Below are positions 45,111-53,362 of a stretch of 64,000 nt of DNA, piece by piece. This DNA comes from Nitrosopumilus sp. GTDB taxonomy: Archaea; Thermoproteota; Nitrososphaeria; Nitrososphaerales; Nitrosopumilaceae. The stretch is taken from contig NZ_JAILWC010000003.1 in assembly GCF_025699125.1 (NCBI RefSeq), positions 276,986 to 340,985 of the forward strand, given 5' to 3'. The number at the start of each line of letters is the position of its first letter. Position 1 is the stretch's first letter. Under the pieces are notes generated by a model. The model worked only from the letters and a program-made list of their open reading frames with translations, made no database searches and had not been told where the DNA came from. The translations under genes were made by a program, and so were the position numbers.

Positions 45111-45290
45111 TGAATTATAATGACCTGAATACATGACTCAAGAACAGTTTGAATCACAATTAAAAAATTTTGATATTGAGATTAATAGTTGGGAAAAAGC
45201 CCTAGAATTTTAACTCATGTACTGAAACCGAACACGAATAACATGTCCCATGAATCGAATAGTATAATTTCAAAATCGCCTCACACGTAA

Positions 45291-46226
45291 ATGAAAATTA
45301 GTCTTTATACAATACCTACATGCAAAAACACTATGGGCAAAGGCTATTCTACTGAATCAATTAGAGAAAAACTGATTTCATCTTTGGAAGACTCTGTTAC
45401 TGGAATGTCTGGAGTAGAGCTTTCTAAAAAAGTTGGAGTCAATAGAATTACAATGTCCAAATATCTCAAAGTTTTTGCAGCTGAAGGATTGCTCCGACAG
45501 AAAAATATTGGAAATGTTACCTTGTGGTTTTTAGAACCAGGTCAAGAATCTTTTAATTTCCCTGATGATTATTTCAAAATACCTCCTATCTTCCTAGATT
45601 ATTTAGTAAAGGGTACTGATGAACAAACTCATTCTTTAATTCGGAATTGTTTACATTCTGGGGCAACCCCTGATCGTTTAATTCTTGAAGTAATTTTTCC
45701 TGCAGTTGATTATGTGCAAAATTTGTATGATGCTGGAAAAATCGGAACTGCAGAACTAAATCTCTTAAAAACCACCATTTCAAAATCATTTCAAATTTTT
45801 AATCAAATTCCGATAGTATCTGATCCAAAAAAGAATGTGGTAGTAATTGCAGCTGATTCACAAAGTATCTTGATTTCAGAAGCTGCATCTGTTTCATATC
45901 ATTCAGATGGTTGGAAGGTTTCTTATTTAGGAGATATGTCTTCCGCAATTGATGTCTTATTTGATTTAGATTTTCAAAAATTGATTGGAAAAATATGGAA
46001 ACAAAAACCTGGAATGCTGCTAGTGGTTGTATTCTCAAATTCTGATGAAGGGCTAAACTTTTTTGCAAATTCCATTAATCCAATTAAAGACAAATCTGGA
46101 AAACATATGAAATTGGCTCTTTGTGGTAAAATATCCAAAAAATCTAAAATTAACTCTGATCTTATTTCTGAAAAACTTGATGATATTTTACAATGGTCTA
46201 AAACAGTTTCTCAAAATTTAAAATAA
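45291..46226 (+). CDS. HTH transcriptional regulator with B12-binding-like domain
   Basis: A 311-residue protein. Residues about 20-90 form a winged HTH (GVELSKKVGVNRITMSKYLKVFAAEGLLRQ). Next is a helical cap domain (DEQTHSLIRNCLHSGATPDRLILEVIFPAVDYV) like the B12-binding cap of CarH/MetH-type proteins. A Rossmann-like domain follows (KKNVVVIAADSQSILISEAASVSYHSDGWKVSYLGD). The DxHxxG cobalamin motif is replaced by ADSQSIL, so the axial His is missing and B12 binding may be lost or His-free. It may be a light, redox or cofactor sensor. ATG 45291 is uncertain; a Met 15 residues on is also possible. Confidence 0.75.
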   Translation: MKISLYTIPTCKNTMGKGYSTESIREKLISSLEDSVTGMSGVELSKKVGVNRITMSKYLKVFAAEGLLRQKNIGNVTLWFLEPGQESFNFPDDYFKIPPIFLDYLVKGTDEQTHSLIRNCLHSGATPDRLILEVIFPAVDYVQNLYDAGKIGTAELNLLKTTISKSFQIFNQIPIVSDPKKNVVVIAADSQSILISEAASVSYHSDGWKVSYLGDMSSAIDVLFDLDFQKLIGKIWKQKPGMLLVVVFSNSDEGLNFFANSINPIKDKSGKHMKLALCGKISKKSKINSDLISEKLDDILQWSKTVSQNLK

Positions 46227-46233
46227 TGAAAAA

Positions 46234-46308
46234 TGGGCCCGATGTGATTCGAACACATGACCTTTCGATTATCAGTCGAACGCTCCAGCCAAGCTGAGCT
46301 ACGAGCCC
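46234..46308 (-). tRNA. tRNA-Ile (anticodon GAT)
   Basis: The acceptor stem GGGCTCG/CGGGCCC and anticodon stem TTCGA/TCGAA around CTGATAA give anticodon GAT (Ile). The T arm is ATGTGTTCGAATCACAT. No intron. It lies 7 bases after the regulator gene's stop, on the opposite strand. Confidence 0.94.
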
Positions 46309-46369
46309 ACGAACAAATCTCTAGGCAGCAGTCATTTAAGTTTAATTTTGTATCCGTAAAGTGACTAGT

Positions 46370-46930
46370 TTAATTTTCTTTCCACTTGATTGAGCAGCCA
46401 ATTGATGGGTCAAAGTCATTTTCAATTTTTTCGCCCGACAACAGTTTTTGTATATTGTTGATCATCGTCTTTTCAGTGGCAACATCATCTGGTTTCATGG
46501 CATTATCAATTCTTCCATGAAAAACTAGTTGTTTTTGACTATTGAATAGAAATGGATCTGGAGTACACATTGCACCATATTTCTTGGCAATTTCTTGAGT
46601 CTCATCTACTAAATAATCAAACTTGAATCCTTTTTCTTTTGCAGTTTCTTTCATGGCTTCAAAACTATCTTCTGGATAATCCGTAGAGTCATTGCTGTTA
46701 ATTCCTATTATTGCAATTTCTTTTCCAAATTTATCATATAACTCATTTAATGCATCTGCTTTGGCCTTAACATATGGACAATGATTACACATGAAAATAA
46801 TCAAAATTCCTTTGTAATTACTATAATCTGCCAATGAATGTTTTTTATCATCAATTCCTAATAATTCAAAATCCGGTGCAATACTTCCTGTTTTTAGCTT
46901 TATTTGCGATTCTAAAAGTACCATGAACAA
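46370..46930 (-). CDS. Peroxiredoxin/thioredoxin-like redox protein (AhpC/TSA type)
   Basis: A 186-residue thioredoxin-fold protein. The start LKTGSIAPDFELLGIDDKKHSL is typical of the AhpC/TSA group. The active site reads FMCNHCPYVKA (CxxC), closer to a TlpA/ResA or thioredoxin-like CNHCPY than to a classical peroxiredoxin. KYGAMCTPDPFLF supplies the cis-Pro loop. It probably reduces disulfides or peroxides; there is no signal peptide, so it acts in the cytosol. Confidence 0.85.
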   Translation of the reverse strand: MFMVLLESQIKLKTGSIAPDFELLGIDDKKHSLADYSNYKGILIIFMCNHCPYVKAKADALNELYDKFGKEIAIIGINSNDSTDYPEDSFEAMKETAKEKGFKFDYLVDETQEIAKKYGAMCTPDPFLFNSQKQLVFHGRIDNAMKPDDVATEKTMINNIQKLLSGEKIENDFDPSIGCSIKWKEN

Positions 46931-47004
46931 ATAATCCTGTTTTCAAATAAAATTCTTGCCAAGAAGACAACAATTAAAATCCACACAATAATCAGTCTTC
47001 CTGT

Positions 47005-47078
47005 GGGCCGGTAGTATAGCCTGGTAGTATACCCGCCTTGCACGCGGGGGGTCACGGATTCAAATTCCGTCCGGTCCA
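47005..47078 (+). tRNA. tRNA-Ala (anticodon TGC)
   Basis: The acceptor stem GGGCCGG/CCGGTCC and anticodon stem CCCGC/GCGGG around CTTGCAC give anticodon TGC (Ala). The T arm is ACGGATTCAAATTCCGT. No intron. Confidence 0.93.
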
Positions 47079-47154
47079 CTTCTTACTCATACGATCAGTG
47101 CTGAATTTCAGACTGCTGGATGGATTTAAATAGGATAAGTTTCCGTTTTTTCTT

Positions 47155-47256
47155 ATGACAAGTGCAGCAGACGCATGGCCGGTATTTATTCCACTCATTG
47201 TCGGTTTGACTCCAGGTTTGATTTACTGGTTAGCAATTACCGCAAAGAGAAAATAA
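47155..47256 (+). CDS. 33-aa single-pass membrane miniprotein
   Basis: ATG 47155 to TAA 47256: MTSAADAWPVFIPLIVGLTP followed by GLIYWLAITAKRK. One membrane helix ends in a basic tail. A textbook TATA box (TTTAAATA, 47125-47132) lies 23-30 bases upstream and a T-rich stretch follows the stop, so this stand-alone gene is credible. It could be a small subunit of a membrane complex such as an oxidase; no direct evidence. Confidence 0.65.
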   Translation: MTSAADAWPVFIPLIVGLTPGLIYWLAITAKRK

Positions 47257-47389
47257 AATTACATCTATTTTTTAATCTCTTTTTATTATCTTTATTTTTA
47301 GTGTAAACTGGGTGAACTGATGTTACCTTTCTTGTTCACTATATGTTATGTTTAATGAAATTAATCTCAAAAATCAATGAAATTCAGCA

Positions 47390-48454
47390 ATGAGACTTTT
47401 TCTACGTTTATTTTTGATTCTGCTTTTAGTTCCTTTTTCATATGCATTTTCAGCAGAATCTACTGATACCGCACCTACACTAACTGTATCACTGTTGAAT
47501 GAAACTCCTTTTGTTTATCAGGATTCAGAAGGTTATACGGTTGTTGTAGGTCTTGTTGAAAATAATGATCCATTATCTTCTGTAACAGACATTCAAATTC
47601 AGGTGAAGTTTTTTGACGATTATAATCCTAATCCTTTAGAGATAGTTCAAGGAAGTACAACGCTTGAAGTAATTTCAGCAAATGGAAAATCTCCGTACTC
47701 TATTCGCTCTGAAACTCCAAATCCTAACATAACTCAGGCGTCAGTTTCCTTATTAGGATTTGATTCTTCAGTAGAAAAACAAAAGGGACTATCCGTATAT
47801 TCAAGTGATGTGTTTCTTGATTCATCTTTAAGATTTTCAGGAGTTTTGAAAAATACTGGAGCTCCAAATTCTGATACCAAAGTCTACCTTGCATACTATG
47901 ATGGTTTTGAACCATCACGAATTATTGCAGTTTCTACCATTGAACTTGGAGATATAGAGCCTAATACTGAAGTGTCTTTTGAAATAAATGAAAAAATTAG
48001 TCCTAGATCTGTAGGATTTTTGCTTTTCGCAGAATCCAATATTTTCAATTCTAATTTTGTAGATGTAAAAATTCCCCCTCCTCAATTAATGACAAAATTA
48101 GTTTCAATTTCTAATGTTTCTGTAAAAGATACTAAAGGAAACAATCTATCTGAAATCAAACTGGGTTCTACTGTAAACATAGAAAGTCAAACTCTTGTGG
48201 AATTTTCTGATAAAGAAATTCCTGCCGAAACTCCTTATACATATTATGTACAAATCAAAGAATCTGGAGAACTTCCTTATGTCGAGTTTATTGGCAAGTT
48301 TGATGGTCGATTCATTGGAAATGGGCCTCAGTCTCAATCCGTAGATTGGATTCCTGAAAAGAAAGGATTGTTTTTCATTGAAACGTTTGTTTGGGATAGA
48401 AATAATATTCCAATATCCGACCAAGGGCCATTTGTTCTAATTCTAGTAAACTAG
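47390..48454 (+). CDS. Secreted beta-rich hypothetical protein
   Basis: A 354-residue exported protein with a clear signal peptide (FLRLFLILLLVPFSYAFS). Three repeated beta-sandwich-like domains of about 110 residues follow, resembling FxLYD-type or CARDB domains (VVVGLVENNDPLSSVTDIQIQVKFFDD; FSGVLKNTGAPNSDTKVYLAYYDG). There is no C-terminal anchor. Such proteins are frequent on thaumarchaeal surfaces. Function unknown. Confidence 0.75.
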   Translation: MRLFLRLFLILLLVPFSYAFSAESTDTAPTLTVSLLNETPFVYQDSEGYTVVVGLVENNDPLSSVTDIQIQVKFFDDYNPNPLEIVQGSTTLEVISANGKSPYSIRSETPNPNITQASVSLLGFDSSVEKQKGLSVYSSDVFLDSSLRFSGVLKNTGAPNSDTKVYLAYYDGFEPSRIIAVSTIELGDIEPNTEVSFEINEKISPRSVGFLLFAESNIFNSNFVDVKIPPPQLMTKLVSISNVSVKDTKGNNLSEIKLGSTVNIESQTLVEFSDKEIPAETPYTYYVQIKESGELPYVEFIGKFDGRFIGNGPQSQSVDWIPEKKGLFFIETFVWDRNNIPISDQGPFVLILVN

Positions 48455-48487
48455 TAGATTTATTTTCAAAGAATTTTAAACATATGT

Positions 48488-48964
48488 ATGTCAAAATATT
48501 CTCTTGTTGCAATGGGTGGTACTTTTGATATTATTCATAAAGGACATTTAACATTACTTTCAAATGCATTTGACATTTCTGACAAGGTAATAATAGGACT
48601 TACCAGTGATGAGCTTGCAGAAAAAAAGAAAAAAATTCTAATTCATAAATATGAAAAACGATTTGAAAATTTAACTACCCTTCTTTTAAAAAAATACCCT
48701 CGTAGTTCTTTTCAAATTAGTAAATTGAATAATGATTTTGGACCTGCAGTTCTAGAAAAAGAAGTTGAAGCATTAGTTGTAAGTGATGAAACTAGTAATC
48801 AAGGAAATGTTTTGAATAAATTGAGAGAAGATAAGAAACTTCCTCCTGTTCAAATTATCACTGTTCCAATGTTTCTGGCAAAAGATGGTAAAAGAATATC
48901 TACCACTCGAATAAAAAATTCTGAAATTGATGTTGAAGGAAACTTGCTTTCAATTGACAAGTAG
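48488..48964 (+). CDS. coaD: Phosphopantetheine adenylyltransferase, archaeal type
   Basis: A 158-residue nucleotidyltransferase for coenzyme A synthesis (4'-phosphopantetheine plus ATP to dephospho-CoA). The HxGH motif appears as GGTFDIIHKGHLTLL, and KRISTTRIK is the ISSTxI-like motif. Archaeal CoaD is distinct from the bacterial enzyme and this length fits. It starts 33 bases after the previous gene, perhaps with its own promoter. Confidence 0.92.
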   Translation: MSKYSLVAMGGTFDIIHKGHLTLLSNAFDISDKVIIGLTSDELAEKKKKILIHKYEKRFENLTTLLLKKYPRSSFQISKLNNDFGPAVLEKEVEALVVSDETSNQGNVLNKLREDKKLPPVQIITVPMFLAKDGKRISTTRIKNSEIDVEGNLLSIDK

Positions 48965-49016
48965 CTTGTCTAACTTTGAGTAATTGGAATAAATCAAAAT
49001 TTCTAAATTTTACTTC

Positions 49017-49346
49017 ATGGCAATCATCAATCATATGATGAAAAAAATTGATACTGATGTATCAAATCTTAAACAGGGGTTACATCCACAAAATCTCTCA
49101 TATTGGTATGGTAAAATTATCCAAGAAACAATTGAAATGGCACCTCCGTGGTTACAAGATAAAATCAAAGTTCACCAAGATCCTATACTTTCAATGAAAT
49201 TCAATTTAGATATTTCAAAACGTGCAGTCAGATATTTTATGATTGTAGTTGACAATAATTTGGATGAGATGCCTTATTCGACCAAACTTTATTTTCTCAA
49301 AGTTCAAGAAATACTATCTACTGAAATGGATAAATCTTTAGTTTAA
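49017..49346 (+). CDS. Hypothetical helical protein (109 aa)
   Basis: A 109-residue mostly helical cytosolic protein (MKKIDTDVSNLKQGLHPQN ... YSTKLYFLKVQEILSTEMDK). No Cys, membrane segment or known motif. It lies between coaD and the repeat-rich zinc protein. The family is not recognised. Confidence 0.6.
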   Translation: MAIINHMMKKIDTDVSNLKQGLHPQNLSYWYGKIIQETIEMAPPWLQDKIKVHQDPILSMKFNLDISKRAVRYFMIVVDNNLDEMPYSTKLYFLKVQEILSTEMDKSLV

Positions 49347-49419
49347 TGTGATTTTTTTATTTTAGGCACAAATTCAAGCTCTAAGTATCTATATTCAATC
49401 AAACTTAATTTTGAATATA

Positions 49420-50388
49420 ATGGAACTTTACAAATCAAAGTATTCTGATAAAAAAGATTCACGGCGAACATCAAAACGAGAAAATGGTCCTTCTCGCTCT
49501 TTTAGAAATTCTAGTAATGACAGAAGCTCAAGATATTCACGAGATGACAGAAGAGGAGAATCTACAACTGTAACCTGTGCTGATTGTGGAACTGAATGTC
49601 AAGTTCCATTTGTTCCAAGAACCGACAAACCTGTTTACTGCAGTGATTGTTTCAGACAAAACAAACCACAAGATTCCAGTAATGATAGATATTCACGAGA
49701 TGACAGAAGCTCAAGATATTCACGAGATGACAGAAGCTCAAGATATTCACGAGATGACAGAAGCTCAAGATATTCACGAGATGACAGAAGCTCAAGATAT
49801 TCACGAGATGACAGAAGAGGAGAATCTACAACTGTAACCTGTGCTGATTGTGGAACTGAATGTCAAGTTCCATTTGTTCCAAGAACCGACAAACCTGTTT
49901 ACTGCAGTGATTGTTTCAGACAAAACAAACCACAAGATTCCAGTAATGATAGATATTCACGAGATGACAGAAGCTCAAGATCTTACAATCGTCAAGAATT
50001 CACAAGAACTGATTCTAGATCTAAAAAATCTAAAGGTGATAAATTCTTAAAAAAACAAGAGAGTTTCTATTCTGGCGGTTCAGAAAAATTCTATGCAACT
50101 CTAAAAGAAAAACTATTTGAAATTTTAGGTGGCAAGTCTTGCTCTAGTTGTGGATTTAAAGATGAAAGAGCTTTAGGAATCAGTCACATATTTGATGATT
50201 CCCCAGACAGTCTTGGACGTGGAGGAGCTGCTTCTTCATGGGGAAAATATATTTCTGAACCTGAACTTGCTAAGAAGGATCTTAGAGTTCTTTGCTTGAA
50301 CTGTAATGAAATAAGACAACCTGTATCAAAACCTAAAGAAAATTCTTCAAAATCTAAACCTAAAAAGAGTAGATATTTTCCTAGATAA
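49420..50388 (+). CDS. Repeat-rich zinc-ribbon protein with HNH-like C-terminal domain
   Basis: A 322-residue protein starting at ATG 49420. Two identical zinc ribbons (TCADCGTECQVPFVPRTDKP ... YCSDCFRQ; CxxC and CxxC) are set in Arg/Ser/Tyr/Asp-rich linkers made of SRYSRDDRS units. The last 100 residues hold a treble-clef, HNH-like pattern (CSSCGFKDERALGISHIFDD ... LRVLCLNCNE). RGG/SR-like linkers and zinc ribbons suggest RNA or single-strand DNA binding, and the C-terminal domain may be a nuclease or a degenerate one. A TATA-like tttgaatataat lies just upstream. Confidence 0.8.
   Translation: MELYKSKYSDKKDSRRTSKRENGPSRSFRNSSNDRSSRYSRDDRRGESTTVTCADCGTECQVPFVPRTDKPVYCSDCFRQNKPQDSSNDRYSRDDRSSRYSRDDRSSRYSRDDRSSRYSRDDRSSRYSRDDRRGESTTVTCADCGTECQVPFVPRTDKPVYCSDCFRQNKPQDSSNDRYSRDDRSSRSYNRQEFTRTDSRSKKSKGDKFLKKQESFYSGGSEKFYATLKEKLFEILGGKSCSSCGFKDERALGISHIFDDSPDSLGRGGAASSWGKYISEPELAKKDLRVLCLNCNEIRQPVSKPKENSSKSKPKKSRYFPR
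49541..49984 (+). repeat. Perfect internal duplication and 27-bp tandem repeats
   Basis: A block of about 175 bases starting at gagatgacag (49541) is repeated without visible change from 49805, 264 bases (88 residues) further on. Between the copies lie four to five 27-base units (agatattcacgagatgac + agaagctca). Both lengths are multiples of three. Confidence 0.9.
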
Positions 50389-50449
50389 TCCTAAAATCAT
50401 TGTTGATAATTTATTAACACTTTAATTATAATTATTTTAGAATCATATC

Positions 50450-50533
50450 ATGAACGGCGATTTTAAAGCACTAGGAATTTCTTTGATAATCATGGTTGGC
50501 ATAGTGGCACTATATACCGCGTTTGGCTCCTAG
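50450..50533 (+). CDS. 27-aa single-pass membrane miniprotein
   Basis: ATG 50450 to TAG 50533: MNGDFKALGISLIIMVGIVA followed by LYTAFGS. It consists of little more than one membrane helix. An AT-rich TATA-like tttaattataat lies about 25-40 bases upstream. It resembles tiny membrane-complex subunits, but the evidence is only frame, composition and spacing. Confidence 0.45.
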   Translation: MNGDFKALGISLIIMVGIVALYTAFGS

Positions 50534-50534
50534 A

Positions 50535-50816
50535 TTATTCTTTAACTATTTCTATGGTTAATTCATCAATTTTTGTAGAAATGATTTTGTGTTTTTTTTC
50601 AAGTACAGATTGAATAAAATCGGCAAATTTTTCAACACTTTCTTCATCTTTGAACATAATACTGTGAGCTGATTTATCTTTCAGTAAAATAACTAATTCA
50701 TTTTTTATAATATTCAGAATTGACGTGATGTATGTCTCTTTTCCTTCTTTGATAAAAATAAGACTGCCAAATTTTTGAACTTCATATTTATCATCAAATG
50801 TTATGCTAATTTTCAT
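50535..50816 (-). CDS. Hypothetical protein downstream of trpS (93 aa)
   Basis: A 93-residue small alpha/beta protein (KISITFDDKYEVQKFGSLIF ... EESVEKFADFIQSVLEKKHK ... IDELTIEIVKE). It overlaps the trpS stop by 4 bases (ATGA), so it is translationally coupled. Family not recognised. Confidence 0.65.
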   Translation of the reverse strand: MKISITFDDKYEVQKFGSLIFIKEGKETYITSILNIIKNELVILLKDKSAHSIMFKDEESVEKFADFIQSVLEKKHKIISTKIDELTIEIVKE

Positions 50817-51925
50817 TTATTCTCTAAAAGAAATTCATGTATCTTGTCTTTTGCTTTTTCTCTTTTTTCCTGATGAATTGATAGAAAATCATTAATTTTT
50901 TCAATTAAAATTGCTTTTAATTCTCCTGAAAGTAATTTTCCAGATTTATAATCTTCATAAATCGATTTTAATTTATTATCATCTGGTTCAAAAAATATTC
51001 TCAAATATTGATATGCGACATCAATATCTGGATTTCCGCCAATCTTTCTATGTTGTTCTATGTCTGGTTGACCTCCAGAAAATGCATGTTTGTTGATTTT
51101 CTTCTTTACTGCATTTGGAGAATCCGTTGTGTATATTGTTCCATTATTATCCGAAGCTGACATTTTACCACCTGGACCCTCTAATGCAGGAATCATTATG
51201 TTATGAATTAATGCTGGTTTTTGTTTTCCAATCTTTGGTGCAATATCTCGTGTTAATCTAAAGTGAGGATCCTGATCTACTCCTAATGGAATTAAAACTG
51301 GTTTGTCCTCAATAAAACATGGTGCAGATTGTAAGGCTGTATAAAAAATCATTCCAATATTTGTTTCATTTGTAAATCCAAATGTTGCTTTTGTATTAGA
51401 AAAATTAATTTTCTTTGCAACCTGAGCTGCAATTGGATACAGTGTTTGAATGTTTTTTGTATTGATAATGATTTTTGTTTTATCTGATTTGAAACCTAAC
51501 GCAATAAAGTCAAGAGCATTTTCATAAGCAAACTTATTCGTCTCCTCTAAAGTGAGATTAGGTTTTGAAAAAAATTTTTCGTCATCTGTAAGCTGAAAAT
51601 ACATATTAACATCAAATTTTTCTTGAAGCCATTTTGAAAAAACCCATGGAACCAGATGTCCAATATGTGTATGACCTGAAGGACCCCTTCCAGTGTATAG
51701 AAAGAATTTCTGCCCTTTCTGATAATCATCCAAAATCCTATTCATTTCTCTATGAGAGAAAAAAATACCTCGCCTGAGCATAAAATGATCCTCTCCAACT
51801 ACAGTCTTGATTCTTCCTAGTAACTCTGATGAAATTCTTTCAGTTCCAAATTTCTTGATTAATTTATCATAATCTATATCTCCTTCAACATGCCAAGGAG
51901 TCACAATAAAGTCATCAGCTGACAT
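50813..51925 (-). CDS. trpS: Tryptophanyl-tRNA synthetase
   Basis: A 370-residue class I enzyme that charges tRNA-Trp. The HIGH motif is GPSGHTHIGHL and the KMSKS motif is KMSASDNNG. The active-site sequence YTGRGPSG and the archaeal/eukaryotic-type length fit. It is divergent from pheS (52 bases apart), so one short region holds both promoters. The cognate tRNA-Trp gene at 61.3 kb has two introns. Confidence 0.93.
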   Translation of the reverse strand: MSADDFIVTPWHVEGDIDYDKLIKKFGTERISSELLGRIKTVVGEDHFMLRRGIFFSHREMNRILDDYQKGQKFFLYTGRGPSGHTHIGHLVPWVFSKWLQEKFDVNMYFQLTDDEKFFSKPNLTLEETNKFAYENALDFIALGFKSDKTKIIINTKNIQTLYPIAAQVAKKINFSNTKATFGFTNETNIGMIFYTALQSAPCFIEDKPVLIPLGVDQDPHFRLTRDIAPKIGKQKPALIHNIMIPALEGPGGKMSASDNNGTIYTTDSPNAVKKKINKHAFSGGQPDIEQHRKIGGNPDIDVAYQYLRIFFEPDDNKLKSIYEDYKSGKLLSGELKAILIEKINDFLSIHQEKREKAKDKIHEFLLENK

Positions 51926-51976
51926 TCAATTTGACTTAGGTTAAGGTTTAAAAAGTCTTTTTCGAACTTTCTGCTG

Positions 51977-53362
51977 TTGTCGCAAGTTTTTCATGAAATT
52001 GAAAAAAAAATTATCACTTCGTTAAAAGACAATCCAAAACAAACAATGGAAAAACTTGAGAAATCAACCAATCTCTCTTCTGATCAAATAAGACGTGGAG
52101 TTGAGTGGCTCAAACTAAAAGAATTGGCAAATGTAGTTGAATCAACAACTAGTATATTTTCACTTGGGAAAAATGGTCTTGAGGCATTTGAGAAAGGACT
52201 TCCTGAAAGAAGATTGCTAAACCTGTTAAAAGATGGTCCAAAAACAATGCAAGACCTGCAAAAGGAACTTGGTTCAATTTTTGGTCCAGCAATGGGTCTT
52301 GCAAGAAAAAATAATTGGATTGAAACTAATGAAAAAATATCTCTGAAACACTCTCCAGTAGAACTACCGGGAGAGAAAACGCTTAAAAAAATTGGAAATG
52401 GCAAACAACCAAAAAATGAAATTGATGTTGTTGATTTATCTAGTCTTTTGAAAAGACCTGACTTTCTTATCGAAGATGTTCAAAAATCAAAAGAAATCTC
52501 ACTAACTGACCATGCAAAATCAATTGCAATTTCAGAATCTGTTGGTGCAATTGACGTAGAAGCCGAGGCTCCTCCGATTTTTGCTGCAAGGACTCATCCA
52601 CTCAAAGACACCATTGATGAAATCCGTGAAATCTTTGTGACTCTAGGATTTTCTGAAATTGTCGGTAGTATGTCTCAGTCTAGCTTTTGGAATTTTGATG
52701 CACTGTTTACACCACAGGATCACCCTGCCCGAGAATTACAAGATACATTCTATCTTGACGGGATCTCTGCAAAAAAGATTGGGACGCCTGAACAAATCAA
52801 AAATGTTTCAGCATCTCACAAGAAGAACTGGAGATATCTCTGGGATATCAACGAAGCAAGAAAGATGGTTCTTCGAACCCACACAACATGTGTTACAATC
52901 AAACATCTGGCAGAAACAAAACCTGATGAGGCAAGAGTATTCTCAGTTGGCCGTGTATTTAGAAACGAAAAGGTAAGCTATAAGCATCTTGTAGAATTTA
53001 ATCAGATTGAAGGTGTTGTTGTTGGAAAAAATGCAACACTACGTGATTTGATGGGAATTCAAAGAGAATTTTATAAAAGAATTGGAATTACAAAAATTAA
53101 ATTCTGGCCAACATTTTTTCCATACACTGAACCATCATTACAAACAATGGTGTATAACGATAGGTTGGGAAAGTGGGTTGAGTTATTTGGAATGGGAATC
53201 TTTAGACCTGAAGTTACAAAACCTCTTGGAATAAACAAACCTGTCTTGGCATGGGGCGGTGGAATTGAGCGAATTGCTATGCTAAAGTATGGTCTAGATG
53301 ATGTCCGTGAATTTTACAACAACAACCTAAACTGGTTAAGGAGTGTAAACAAATGCCAGTAG
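51977..53362 (+). CDS. pheS: Phenylalanyl-tRNA synthetase alpha subunit
   Basis: A 461-residue subunit. The N-terminus holds HTH-like DNA-binding-fold domains (LEKSTNLSSDQIRRGVEWLKLKELANV) as in archaeal/eukaryotic PheRS alpha, and the C-terminal catalytic core has class II motifs (FWNFDALFTPQDHPARELQD; FSVGRVFRNEKV; WGGGIERIAML). TTG 51977 is the start; no ATG fits before it. It overlaps pheT by 10 bases. Confidence 0.94.
   Translation: MSQVFHEIEKKIITSLKDNPKQTMEKLEKSTNLSSDQIRRGVEWLKLKELANVVESTTSIFSLGKNGLEAFEKGLPERRLLNLLKDGPKTMQDLQKELGSIFGPAMGLARKNNWIETNEKISLKHSPVELPGEKTLKKIGNGKQPKNEIDVVDLSSLLKRPDFLIEDVQKSKEISLTDHAKSIAISESVGAIDVEAEAPPIFAARTHPLKDTIDEIREIFVTLGFSEIVGSMSQSSFWNFDALFTPQDHPARELQDTFYLDGISAKKIGTPEQIKNVSASHKKNWRYLWDINEARKMVLRTHTTCVTIKHLAETKPDEARVFSVGRVFRNEKVSYKHLVEFNQIEGVVVGKNATLRDLMGIQREFYKRIGITKIKFWPTFFPYTEPSLQTMVYNDRLGKWVELFGMGIFRPEVTKPLGINKPVLAWGGGIERIAMLKYGLDDVREFYNNNLNWLRSVNKCQ

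Noticed and set aside
45133..45213. 26-codon frame beginning MTQEQFESQLKNF between the IS-end repeats
   Set aside because: Too short, no promoter-like box and within mobile debris; may be a gene remnant but cannot be supported.
49680..49812. CRISPR array suspected from the regular 27-base repeats
   Set aside because: The repeats are directly tandem without unique spacers and lie in frame in a protein-coding gene.
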